DNA of 6,318 bases. Origin: Candidatus Mediterraneibacter gallistercoris. Its GTDB lineage: Bacteria > Bacillota_A > Clostridia > Lachnospirales > Lachnospiraceae. The stretch covers positions 1 to 6,318 of the forward strand of contig DWWI01000194.1 in the NCBI GenBank assembly GCA_019119745.1. Direction: 5' to 3'. The position numbers and the translations under genes were made by a program. The notes beneath the pieces are model-generated. The model worked only from the letters and a program-made list of their open reading frames with translations, ran no database searches and had not been told where the DNA came from. Positions 1-5,947 of the stretch are shown one piece after another (position 1 is the first letter of the stretch; the number at the start of each line of letters is the position of its first letter).

Positions 1-88
1 TTATCCATTTTGCGGCTTTGCATCTAATCAGATTTCAGACCCTTTAATTTTTCTCAGATTATGTAGCGGAGCCTGAAGCACATGTCGG

Positions 89-109
89 TTATCTTAAAAA
101 GTATTTCAT
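89..109 (-). other. Possible six-codon leader ORF (MKYFLR)
   Basis: Reading minus, GGAGAGGAG (113-121) precedes ATG (107-109), with 8 nt between the first GGAG and the start. The frame is M-K-Y-F-L-R and then TAA (89-91). The Shine-Dalgarno is as strong as those of the proven neighbours, which is the only argument for translation. It could be an upstream ORF or leader peptide of a gene left of the window, the stump of a decayed gene, or chance. The peptide resembles nothing I know. Confidence 0.2.
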
Positions 110-126
110 TGTCTCCTCTCCGTCTG

Positions 127-163
127 TTTTCGGACCTTATCCTATTGGCATTCAGTCCGAAAA
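127..163. repeat. 9-bp perfect inverted repeat with 19-nt spacer
   Basis: TTTTCGGAC at 127-135 is the exact reverse complement of GTCCGAAAA at 155-163. In RNA from the minus strand it would form a 9-bp stem with a 19-nt loop starting about 15 nt after the J-domain stop. No T-run follows the right arm in either direction, so it does not look like an intrinsic terminator. An mRNA 3'-end structure, a leader structure for the next gene, or a protein-binding dyad are all possible. Confidence 0.45.
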
Positions 164-177
164 ATCGAAATTTCATT

Positions 178-975
178 TTACATATAGTACTCGCCGCCGT
201 ATCCGCCGCAGCACAATCCGCTGCCTCCGCAGCAGAGGTTGCACAGCAGATTCGCTATACAGAGTTTTGCGCAGCAGCTCGTATCAAACGAGCCCGGATA
301 GCCATATGTACTCTGGCGCTGCTCATACCAGGATTCACCATTCTGCAGACGCTGAAGCAGCATCTGATACTGTGTGTTGTCCGGTTCGAGCCTGACAGCT
401 TCCTTTGCCTGTTCCAGGGCTGTCACATTATTTCCCAGTCCGGAATTAGCGGACGCGCTGTAGAAATACCAGGGCGCACTCCTGTCTTTTATCCCGTCGA
501 GCACGTTAAGCGCCTCTCTGTAGTGTCCGCTGCGTATATAATTTGCAGCAGCGCGCAGATGGATCTCCTCTTCCGACTGGCTGCCGCCCTGCTGTCTTCC
601 CCGGCCATATGCCCCGGAGTTACCGAACGGGTCCCCATCACCAAATCCTCCGAACGGACCATATCCGCCAAAGTTTCCAAACCCGCCGAACGGACCGTAA
701 TCATCATATGAACTCCCGCCGTATGGATTACCGTTGTAACCGCTTCCGGAACCGTTCTGTCCATATCCTCCTGAAGAGTATCCCCGTTCGCGTTCGTCCA
801 TAATCTGCTGATATGCCTGCTGGACTTCCTTGAACTTAGCCTCGGCCTCTTCCTTATGAGGATTATTGATATTTGCATCCGGATGATACTTTCGGCTCAG
901 TCTGCGATATGCTTTTTTGATTTCCTCATCCGATGCATTTCTGTCCACACCTAATATGCTGTATGGATCTGACAT
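178..975 (-). CDS. J-domain (DnaJ-like) co-chaperone with Cys-rich tail
   Basis: This 265-residue protein starts with a J-domain (about 3-65) that carries the HPD motif at 31-33, which stimulates Hsp70 (DnaK) ATPase in this family. A Gly/Tyr/Phe-rich linker follows (about 65-130) and includes a 12-residue tandem duplication. Next comes a helical segment (about 137-205) that reads as two TPR-like units, with a typical ending at EAVRLEPDN. The tail holds all eight cysteines (234, 235, 239, 245, 248, 249, 255, 256) among glycines. The canonical DnaJ zinc-finger repeats (CxxCxGxG) and C-terminal substrate domains are absent, so it is not the housekeeping DnaJ. GGGAG seven bases before the ATG supports the start. 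It lies 39 nt after the zinc-ribbon membrane gene and is probably co-transcribed with it. The J-domain is certain. The metal-binding, redox or lipidation role of the tail is unknown. Confidence 0.93.
   Translation of the reverse strand: MSDPYSILGVDRNASDEEIKKAYRRLSRKYHPDANINNPHKEEAEAKFKEVQQAYQQIMDERERGYSSGGYGQNGSGSGYNGNPYGGSSYDDYGPFGGFGNFGGYGPFGGFGDGDPFGNSGAYGRGRQQGGSQSEEEIHLRAAANYIRSGHYREALNVLDGIKDRSAPWYFYSASANSGLGNNVTALEQAKEAVRLEPDNTQYQMLLQRLQNGESWYEQRQSTYGYPGSFDTSCCAKLCIANLLCNLCCGGSGLCCGGYGGEYYM
631..702 (-). repeat. In-frame 36-nt tandem duplication in the Gly-rich linker
   Basis: Residues 92-103 ([12 protein letters not shown]) and 104-115 ([12 protein letters not shown]) of the J-domain protein share YGPFGGFG at the same spacing. 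The DNA has diverged at several third positions, so the duplication is not recent or is kept at protein level. Gly/Phe-rich linkers are normal after J-domains and affect client handling. Confidence 0.7.
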
Positions 976-1014
976 TTCTTTTCTCCCTTCAATGCATGTA
1001 TCATTTTTACGAAA

Positions 1015-1422
1015 TCAGCTTTTCCTAATAAACGTAGTGCCGCATTTGGGACATCTTACTTCAATCTTTCCCTTGCCCTTCGGTATGCGGATCTTCTGTT
1101 TGCATGACGGGCAGGTATAGATATGATAAACTTTTCTCTGCTGCCATATATTTTTCTGTTTCCGGAAGAAATTTCTGATACCGTATGTCTTTGTCAGAAA
1201 AGCCTGATTCTCCGAATACCGTTTGCTCACATTCCTGGAAAACACCCGGAAATAGCAGTAGATCACAAAAGCCCATCCGATCAGATAAAGTATCAGAGCA
1301 ATCGGCCTGTTCCCCAAAAGCGCAGATACAAGTACAATAGCCAGCCCTACTGCAAGAAGAAATTTTGAGAACTGGTCAATCCCATATCTCCCCTGCATAA
1401 AACGTATAAATTTTTCTTTCAT
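1015..1422 (-). CDS. Small membrane protein with C-terminal zinc ribbon
   Basis: The 135-residue product has two hydrophobic segments (about 19-36 and 41-60), then a basic, polar stretch (about 62-100), then a zinc ribbon at 104-127: CPSC, 16 residues, CPKC. The four cysteines (104, 107, 124, 127) should bind one zinc ion. A short hairpin membrane anchor would leave both the N-terminus and the ribbon in the cytosol; this topology is inferred. I chose ATG at 1422 because AAGGA (1432-1436) is 9 nt before it. An in-frame GTG at 1428 lies only 3 nt from that site. A promoter and hairpin lie just upstream, and the J-domain gene follows after 39 nt, so the two probably work together. I recognise no named function. 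A membrane-anchored partner of the J-protein/DnaK system is inference. Confidence 0.85.
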   Translation of the reverse strand: MKEKFIRFMQGRYGIDQFSKFLLAVGLAIVLVSALLGNRPIALILYLIGWAFVIYCYFRVFSRNVSKRYSENQAFLTKTYGIRNFFRKQKNIWQQRKVYHIYTCPSCKQKIRIPKGKGKIEVRCPKCGTTFIRKS

Positions 1423-1431
1423 TTTCACCCG

Positions 1432-1436
1432 TCCTT
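1432..1436 (-). promoter_or_regulatory. Ribosome binding site of the zinc-ribbon gene
   Basis: AAGGA on the minus strand lies 9 nt before the ATG at 1422 and only 3 nt before the in-frame GTG at 1428. This favours the ATG. The site is weaker than those in the ABC operon. Confidence 0.55.
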
Positions 1437-1456
1437 TTTGAATTAAATAGGCGTCA

Positions 1457-1482
1457 GAGCCCGTTCCGGTATGAACAGGCTC
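1457..1482 (-). promoter_or_regulatory. Leader hairpin before the zinc-ribbon gene
   Basis: On the minus strand GAGCCTGTTC pairs with GAACGGGCTC across a 6-nt loop (ATACCG), giving a 10-bp stem with a single G-U wobble. It lies between the proposed promoter (1514-1541) and the ribosome binding site, roughly 25-50 nt into the transcript. No T-run follows on either side, so intrinsic termination is unlikely. It could stabilise the mRNA, affect translation, or mark a weak transcript end for the upstream ABC operon. Confidence 0.5.
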
Positions 1483-1507
1483 CGCATCCGTATGACTGCA
1501 AAATCAA

Positions 1508-1523
1508 GTACGAAATATATTTT
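1508..1523. repeat. 16-nt repeat copy 1 with palindromic core
   Basis: GTACGAAATATATTTT here is identical, in the same orientation, to 3940-3955. Its core AAATATATTT (1513-1522) is a perfect 10-bp palindrome and covers the proposed -10 box of the zinc-ribbon/J-domain promoter. A protein bound here would compete with RNA polymerase, but the match may be chance in AT-rich DNA. Confidence 0.4.
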
Positions 1524-1541
1524 CTACCGTTTATCTGTCAA
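1514..1541 (-). promoter_or_regulatory. Probable sigma-A promoter for zinc-ribbon/J-domain unit
   Basis: On the minus strand TTGACA (1536-1541, all six consensus bases) is followed by a 16-nt spacer and TATATT (1514-1519, five of six). The DNA just upstream (about 1541-1580) is very AT-rich, like an UP element. A start near 1507 would give a leader of about 85 nt that contains the hairpin at 1457-1482. It lies after the ABC operon stop at 1615, as expected for a separate transcription unit. A second overlapping TTGACT (1542-1547) is also present. Confidence 0.6.
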
Positions 1542-1614
1542 AGTCAATTAAAATCCTATAAATTCTTAAATATTATATATCTGTACAGCTTCGCGGGCGA
1601 CACTGGCTGAAATG

Positions 1615-2508
1615 TCAGACATTCAAAATGTTATCACATATTTCATCCGAGATCAGATACACGATCCGGGAGTCATTTATCATCACATACCGGTTGCCGC
1701 TCCCGTCTTCATTGCCGATATAGAGTGTGAGCAGCTGTTCTTCGTCATCCTGTGTATATGTAGCCTCTACCGTAATCCGCGAGTCTTCATCCAGACCGTA
1801 CACAGGCAGATCGTTATCCTCCACAGAATAATCCGCGGCTTCGGAAAGTGTCACTGCGCCCAGACCTCCCGCCACGGCCGCAATGTCTTCCGTCTGATCT
1901 TCGTCCTCACTGTCATAGGTCGTCGTCTCGCCGTTCTGAGTAATAACTTCTTTTACAAGATTTCCGCTTCCGATACTCGGGTAATCATCCAGCTGTGCCA
2001 TATCATCAAGCGTATGATTCAACGGATCGATCACACTGCTGCTCACAGTATATACTATATCGCCCCCGCTTTGCATAACATAATAATCATCGCCGGTCAT
2101 ATTTCCGAAAAGTATCTTCGTCCCATTACCATCTGCATCCGTATATTCTATCGTATATACCGGGTCATCCAGCCCGTAGTCTTCAATGGAATCTCCGTCC
2201 TTCAGTTCCCGGTCCGCCGTAATATTTCCTACAGCCTCGGCCATATCTTCCGGATAACTCTGCTTCAGCGGAAAATCTTTGTCCGGTGTATAATACCACT
2301 GATCACCTTCTTTATTAAACTCAAGATCACCGTTGCCTACATCAAACTTCAGTGACACAACTTCATCAGCAGGAGTATCTGTTACATTAACTGCAGCTGC
2401 TTCTTCTTTTTTCTCCTGTCTCGCATTCCATGTTCTCAGGCCGAAATACACTGCCACCAGCAGAACAAGGATAACCAGAAGGATCACGGCGCCTTTATTC
2501 TTTCTCAT
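1615..2508 (-). CDS. DUF4340 domain membrane-anchored protein
   Basis: This 297-residue protein has a short basic N-terminus (MRKNK), one membrane segment (about 7-24), a Lys/Glu/Ala-rich linker and a large acidic domain (about 48-297) that should lie outside the membrane. The domain matches the DUF4340 style. It also contains two similar blocks: YGLDDP...LFGN...YYVMQSG...IVYTVSSS at 111-158, and YGLDED...YIGN...RYVMIND...RIVYLISDE at 237-289. DUF4340 genes commonly follow GldG-family genes in ABC operons, as here, and their role is not established. I chose ATG at 2508 because GGAGG lies 8 nt upstream and the ATGA overlaps the gldG-like stop. A frame seven codons longer exists but has no such site. 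It is the last gene of the operon, probably an auxiliary extracytoplasmic subunit. Confidence 0.88.
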   Translation of the reverse strand: MRKNKGAVILLVILVLLVAVYFGLRTWNARQEKKEEAAAVNVTDTPADEVVSLKFDVGNGDLEFNKEGDQWYYTPDKDFPLKQSYPEDMAEAVGNITADRELKDGDSIEDYGLDDPVYTIEYTDADGNGTKILFGNMTGDDYYVMQSGGDIVYTVSSSVIDPLNHTLDDMAQLDDYPSIGSGNLVKEVITQNGETTTYDSEDEDQTEDIAAVAGGLGAVTLSEAADYSVEDNDLPVYGLDEDSRITVEATYTQDDEEQLLTLYIGNEDGSGNRYVMINDSRIVYLISDEICDNILNV

Positions 2509-3977
2509 GCTCTTCTCCTCCTGAACCATACTACAAATCCTCCGATCAGGATTACCGCCGGAATTCCAAATATTACAAGGAAGCTGAGCAGCCCTACATG
2601 CTGCATTGTATTATATTCTGTGCCAAGGCTCTTTGCCTCAATAGAAAGATTCTGCACTCCCTCGAAATTAGCTGTCACGGCATTCATAAAGAGCTTTGTA
2701 TTTTCAAGCTGGGGGAACGCGTCTGTGATCGACTGGTCGATCAGGCTGCCCGCTGAAATTACTGTAAGTCTGCTCTCTTCCGTTTCTGCGCTGTCACTGT
2801 CTGCGGCTTCATCATCACCGCCGTCCGTATCTTCCGTATCTTCATCTGAGTTCTCGATTTTCTCGGTTGCAACCGCGCCCAGAGTATAACTTCCCTGCTC
2901 CTGCGTTTCTTCAGTCACCGCATAAGACTGATCGGACGATGACATAAACGAAGTCGTGGAAATCGTATCCCGTGCCGGATCAACAAGGTTCATACCGTGC
3001 GCATTGGTAAGCAGCACCATTTCCGAGGAAATGCCGTCTGCCATATCACCGGATACAGAAAGTTCCGGAAAGATATAGTAATAATTGCCCTGATAACATC
3101 TTGTCGGATCCGCAATATATCCGTCTGCTGCCTCCATACCGTACTCACTCAGAACCTCTGAAAGATTAGGAAGTTCTGCAGAACTGGTATCTCCGAACAA
3201 AATCATAACCTTGCCCCCGTCTGCCAGATAGCTGCGCAGCATTTCCGACTCGTCTGCTGAGAGATCGGTCGTCGGAGCATCCATCAGAAGCAGATCACAG
3301 TCATCCGGAACAGAAGTCGTCATCAGAAGGTTGACTTCAGAAAGCGTATAGCTGTTCTTTTCCATCAGATCTGTAATTGTTGTGGAAAGCGAACTTTCCC
3401 CATGTCCTGTTGTCTGATAGATTGTATGGTCCGTATCATTAGTGACATAGTTCACCGCGCCTGTAAGCTGTCCTTCACCGTCAAATTCCGTATAAGATTC
3501 GGTTCCATAATAATAGTAAGAATACTCATCTAATACGAGAATATCGTCAAAGGAAACCGTGGTCGTCTTCCCGGTATCTTCACATGATACAACTATCGTA
3601 TTCTCCGTAGTATCATAATCTGTCAGAGCAGACGGATGGAGCACCGGATCGATCCATTCCATATGAATCTTGTCTGACAGAGCCGCATACCGGCTGAGGA
3701 ATGTGGTGATCCTTTCATCTGTGCTGTCTTTTACCGCCAGCACTGTCATATCCACATCACTGTCGAGACTGTCCAGAAGTTCTGTCGTCGTATCTGAAAT
3801 GTCGTAAATCTTTGTACTGCTCACATCGAGATTACGATAAGCCTCCGGGATCTGTCCTACAATCAGATTAAAAACGATCACCACGGCAATTACCAGAACA
3901 GTCAGTCCCACACTGTACGCTCCGTGTCTTGTACCTGACGTACGAAATATATTTTTTAATGATTTTATTTTATTCAT
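2505..3977 (-). CDS. GldG-family ABC transporter auxiliary protein
   Basis: This is a 490-residue protein with a membrane segment near the N-terminus (about 22-40) and one near the C-terminus (about 461-484) that ends in RRRRA. The domain between them should face outside. It follows the GldG/ABC_transp_aux pattern: DVSSTKIYDISDTT (51-64), LSRYAALSDKIHMEWIDP (94-111), a GHGE motif (191-194) and LSADESEMLRSYLADGGK (239-256). A very acidic, low-complexity insert covers about 376-401 (mostly D, E, S, T). In Bacteroidota GldG works with GldA and GldF in gliding. Here, in a Firmicutes-like genome, only the family membership should be carried over. The start is supported by AGGAGGG seven bases upstream, which overlaps the permease stop codon. 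The gene lies 12 nt after the permease and overlaps the DUF4340 gene by 4 nt. Confidence 0.9.
   Translation of the reverse strand: MNKIKSLKNIFRTSGTRHGAYSVGLTVLVIAVVIVFNLIVGQIPEAYRNLDVSSTKIYDISDTTTELLDSLDSDVDMTVLAVKDSTDERITTFLSRYAALSDKIHMEWIDPVLHPSALTDYDTTENTIVVSCEDTGKTTTVSFDDILVLDEYSYYYYGTESYTEFDGEGQLTGAVNYVTNDTDHTIYQTTGHGESSLSTTITDLMEKNSYTLSEVNLLMTTSVPDDCDLLLMDAPTTDLSADESEMLRSYLADGGKVMILFGDTSSAELPNLSEVLSEYGMEAADGYIADPTRCYQGNYYYIFPELSVSGDMADGISSEMVLLTNAHGMNLVDPARDTISTTSFMSSSDQSYAVTEETQEQGSYTLGAVATEKIENSDEDTEDTDGGDDEAADSDSAETEESRLTVISAGSLIDQSITDAFPQLENTKLFMNAVTANFEGVQNLSIEAKSLGTEYNTMQHVGLLSFLVIFGIPAVILIGGFVVWFRRRRA
2517..2521 (-). promoter_or_regulatory. Ribosome binding site of DUF4340 gene, inside gldG-like ORF
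   Basis: GGAGG, 8 nt before ATG 2508, is read within the arginine codons CGG AGG AGA AGA at the end of the GldG-like protein. One stretch thus gives the protein its RRRR membrane-flanking tail and the next gene its Shine-Dalgarno. This decides the DUF4340 start and implies translational coupling. Confidence 0.8.
3940..3955. repeat. 16-nt repeat copy 2 with palindromic core
   Basis: GTACGAAATATATTTT is identical to 1508-1523. Here it lies inside the gldG-like gene, within codons of residues about 8-13 (KNIFRT). The AAATATATTT palindrome is at 3945-3954. No -35-like hexamer accompanies this copy, so it is not an obvious promoter. Confidence 0.35.
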
Positions 3978-3984
3978 GATACGG

Positions 3985-3991
3985 CCCTCCT
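3985..3991 (-). promoter_or_regulatory. Ribosome binding site of gldG-like gene
   Basis: AGGAGGG lies 7 nt before the ATG at 3977 and shares bases with the permease stop codon (TTAGGAGGG). Terminating ribosomes therefore end on the initiation site of the next gene. Confidence 0.8.
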
Positions 3992-4856
3992 AACTCCAGC
4001 GTCTTTTCTGGATCGACTGTATTGTCAGAAATACAAATACTGCTATGATCGACAGATACAGTGCAATCCCGGTCACGTCCACAATACTGTTTTCCGTGAT
4101 ATCCGTGAACACATTTGCAAGGGCCAGCCTTCCCAGCAGACTGGTTAACAGATTTTCATAGAGTTCCTGCTTTACAGCAAATACGATAACTGCCGCAGCT
4201 GCTCCGACCACTTCGATCCCGCAGGATAATACCGCATTCCCCGTCATATGCCATACATAGAACGCCACGATCGTCAAAACGATCAGAATCCCCACAAGAC
4301 CACTGACGGCAGAACTGGGCAGCATAGAGACAATGCCGTCCCACAGATAAAGAACAAGCAGGATTCCGAAAGTACTGATAAATGCAATGATCTGACTCTC
4401 AGTAAGCGATGACAGAAACATACCGATAGCCGCATAGACACATCCCAACAGGAAAAATACTCCGATTGAGATATAATCCACCGTAAGATACGCGGTTCCC
4501 TGAGATTTTATGATCAGCGGGAAAATACAGAAAATCACATTCGGAACAGCGATCACCGTTACCATGGCAAGATATTTCCCCATAACGACTTTTCCCAGAC
4601 TGACCGGAGCCGTAAGCAGCAGCTGGTCTGTTTTATTTTTCCTCTCTTCCGAAAAGCTCCGCATAGTGATCAGCGGTATTCCGACAATAAACACAATAAG
4701 CGAACCTGACAGTGTATACGAAAAATACGGATATCCCGACATCAGGTTGTACGCCATAAAATAGATTCCTGTAAATGCTATAAGAAACGCTACGAACACA
4801 CATCCTACCATGGACTGGAAATATGCTCTCAGTTCTCTTTTATAAATCGCCAGCAT
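3990..4856 (-). CDS. ABC-2 type permease (GldF-like)
   Basis: This 288-residue integral membrane protein forms the channel half of the ABC transporter encoded by this operon. It has a short amphipathic N-terminus (YKRELRAYFQS), then hydrophobic segments near 17-38, 50-64, 97-115, 128-148, 154-173, 184-204, 209-228 and 262-282. Between the second and third lies RSFSEERKNKTDQLLLTAPV (66-85), the typical ABC-2 cytosolic loop thought to contact the ATPase. Gene order with a GldG-family gene places it in the GldF-like group. I chose ATG at 4856, not an in-frame start 14 codons earlier (4898), because GGGAGGAGG (4866-4874) lies 9 nt upstream and the protein then opens with the family-typical MLAIYKREL. 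It overlaps the ATPase gene by 17 nt. The substrate cannot be told from the sequence. Confidence 0.92.
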   Translation of the reverse strand: MLAIYKRELRAYFQSMVGCVFVAFLIAFTGIYFMAYNLMSGYPYFSYTLSGSLIVFIVGIPLITMRSFSEERKNKTDQLLLTAPVSLGKVVMGKYLAMVTVIAVPNVIFCIFPLIIKSQGTAYLTVDYISIGVFFLLGCVYAAIGMFLSSLTESQIIAFISTFGILLVLYLWDGIVSMLPSSAVSGLVGILIVLTIVAFYVWHMTGNAVLSCGIEVVGAAAAVIVFAVKQELYENLLTSLLGRLALANVFTDITENSIVDVTGIALYLSIIAVFVFLTIQSIQKRRWS

Positions 4857-5838
4857 CTGTTCCGACCTCCTCCCATTTTGTCTTATCAGTAAACACATAC
4901 GGAACGGTATCGCTCTGAGTCAGTTCCATAAATACATCTTCCAGCGTCATTCCTGTTTCTTTCAAAGTAAGAAGCGGAGTCTTTGCAAAGGAGAACGCCA
5001 TAAATATCTGCTCTCTTATATCTTCTCCTTTCTTCTCCGTGATCTTCGCCCATGTCACACCATCGCCCTTTTCCTGCGTCTCGATCATTTCGATTCCCGG
5101 CACATTTTTCAGGATCAGTCTTATTTCGGATGGTGACGCGCCTGTCTCGATTTCTACAGAGTTATGCTCGCCAAACATTTTTTCAAGGTTCTCCGGAGTA
5201 TCACTTGCCACCAGTTTTCCTTTTGATATGATCAGTATGTAATCACAGACCTCCCTTACCTCCGCAAGAATATGGGAACTCAAAATAACCGTATGCTTTT
5301 TCGCCAGTTTCCGGATCAGTTCACGGATCTCGATGATCTGCTTGGGATCCAGGCCCACACTGGGTTCATCCAGAATAATGATTTCCGGAAATCCGAGAAC
5401 CGCCTGGGCAAGCCCCACTCTCTGCCGATATCCCTTGGACAGATTTTTGATCAGCCTGTGCTCCACATCTTTGATCCGGACCATTTTTTCTATCTCCGTG
5501 ATCTCTTCTTCTCTTTTCGCTTTCGGAATACCCTTTAATTCCGCGGCAAATTCGAGATATTCCCTGACACTCATGTCGACATAAAGAGGCGGCTGTTCCG
5601 GCAGATAGCCGATATGCTTCTTTGCCTCCTCAGGTTCTTTCAGGATATCATGTCCGTCGATAAGCACCTCGCCCTCTGTCGCGCCGAGATACCCTGTCAT
5701 AATGTTCATGGTCGTCGATTTGCCGGCGCCGTTAGGACCTAAAAAGCCATAGATCCGTCCGGATTCAATCTTAAAATCCAGATGGTCTACGGCTAAATGA
5801 GTCCCGTATTTTTTTACCAGATTCCTCACTTCTATCAA
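4840..5838 (-). CDS. ABC transporter ATP-binding protein
   Basis: This 332-residue ATPase has all nucleotide-binding elements: Walker A GPNGAGKS (34-41), Q-loop Q82, signature LSKGYRQ (133-139), Walker B IIILDEP (153-159, with D157 and E158), D-loop GLDP (162-165) and switch H189. A C-terminal extension (about 226-305) resembles the one found on many ABC-2 export ATPases. The core is closest to the CcmA/GldA/NatA-like export group, so it most likely drives the permease encoded next. The start is TTG (5836-5838): AGGAGGG is 7 nt upstream and the protein then opens with the usual MIEVRNLVKKYG. It is the first gene of the operon, 109 nt after the DUF3343 gene. Confidence 0.96.
   Translation of the reverse strand: MIEVRNLVKKYGTHLAVDHLDFKIESGRIYGFLGPNGAGKSTTMNIMTGYLGATEGEVLIDGHDILKEPEEAKKHIGYLPEQPPLYVDMSVREYLEFAAELKGIPKAKREEEITEIEKMVRIKDVEHRLIKNLSKGYRQRVGLAQAVLGFPEIIILDEPSVGLDPKQIIEIRELIRKLAKKHTVILSSHILAEVREVCDYILIISKGKLVASDTPENLEKMFGEHNSVEIETGASPSEIRLILKNVPGIEMIETQEKGDGVTWAKITEKKGEDIREQIFMAFSFAKTPLLTLKETGMTLEDVFMELTQSDTVPYVFTDKTKWEEVGTDAGDL
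4866..4874 (-). promoter_or_regulatory. Ribosome binding site of the permease, inside ATPase gene
   Basis: GGGAGGAGG lies 9 nt before ATG 4856 and encodes part of the W-E-E-V stretch near the ATPase C-terminus. It fixes the permease start and supports coupled translation of the two subunits. Confidence 0.8.
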
Positions 5839-5947
5839 AGCTTTACCCTCCTGAACATATTTTTAAACACGTCTAAAAGGGTAACAACATTATGTGAAAG
5901 TTCTGTGTTGTAAATGTGATAAAGAGATGGTCGGAACAGTTCACACC
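5839..5947. other. Intergenic gap before the ABC operon
   Basis: These 109 bases separate the DUF3343 stop from the ATPase start and would be expected to hold the operon promoter. On the minus strand the best candidates are weak: TTGTTA (5882-5887), a 16-nt spacer and TAAAAA (5860-5865), which would place the start almost on the Shine-Dalgarno; and a lone CATAAT (5889-5894) without a -35 at proper distance. No terminator stem with a T-run is seen. Read-through from the DUF3343 unit is possible. Confidence 0.4.
5846..5852 (-). promoter_or_regulatory. Ribosome binding site deciding the TTG start
   Basis: AGGAGGG lies 7 nt before TTG 5838. It is a near-perfect anti-16S match and makes the TTG the credible start. 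No ATG start lies nearby in this frame. Confidence 0.8.

Larger units (their letters stand above)
1..177. other. Intergenic region downstream of the J-domain gene
   Basis: No gene of normal length is supported here on either strand. On the minus strand, the direction of all neighbouring genes, it holds a 9-bp inverted repeat (127-135 with 155-163) and a six-codon ORF with a purine-rich Shine-Dalgarno just before it. No stem followed by a T-run is visible, so there is no recognisable rho-independent terminator for the J-domain gene. The stretch may be the leader of a gene that lies left of the window. The plus-strand frame opening at 82 runs antisense through the J-domain gene and is not credible. 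Confidence 0.5.

Noticed and set aside
82..711. Plus-strand open frame of 209 codons opposite the J-domain gene
   Set aside because: No Shine-Dalgarno, and it lies antisense to a clear J-domain/TPR-like protein. Its hydrophobic stretches mirror the Gly/Cys-rich codons on the other strand.
489..878. Minus-strand second frame of 129 codons inside the J-domain gene
   Set aside because: It is an out-of-frame shadow of the real gene, without its own ribosome site or recognisable domains.
1571..1578. Perfect TATAAT-type hexamer just after the DUF4340 stop
   Set aside because: No -35-like hexamer lies 15-19 nt upstream; the sequence there is GC-rich. It is better read as part of an AT-rich stretch upstream of the TTGACA/TATATT promoter.
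1581..1614. Possible terminator after the ABC operon
   Set aside because: Only 4-bp pairings and the 8-bp palindrome CTGTACAG are present, with no GC-rich stem followed by a T-run.
1612..2355. Plus-strand open frame of 247 codons opposite the DUF4340 gene
   Set aside because: It is antisense to a gene with a recognised family, strong ribosome site and operon position. Its own product is compositionally odd (rich in Ile, His, Arg) and matches no family I know.
4857..4898. Longer permease start 14 codons upstream
   Set aside because: No ribosome site fits it, it adds a polar extension (MCLLIRQNGRRSEQ) not expected before the family-typical start, and the strong GGGAGGAGG serves the ATG at 4856.
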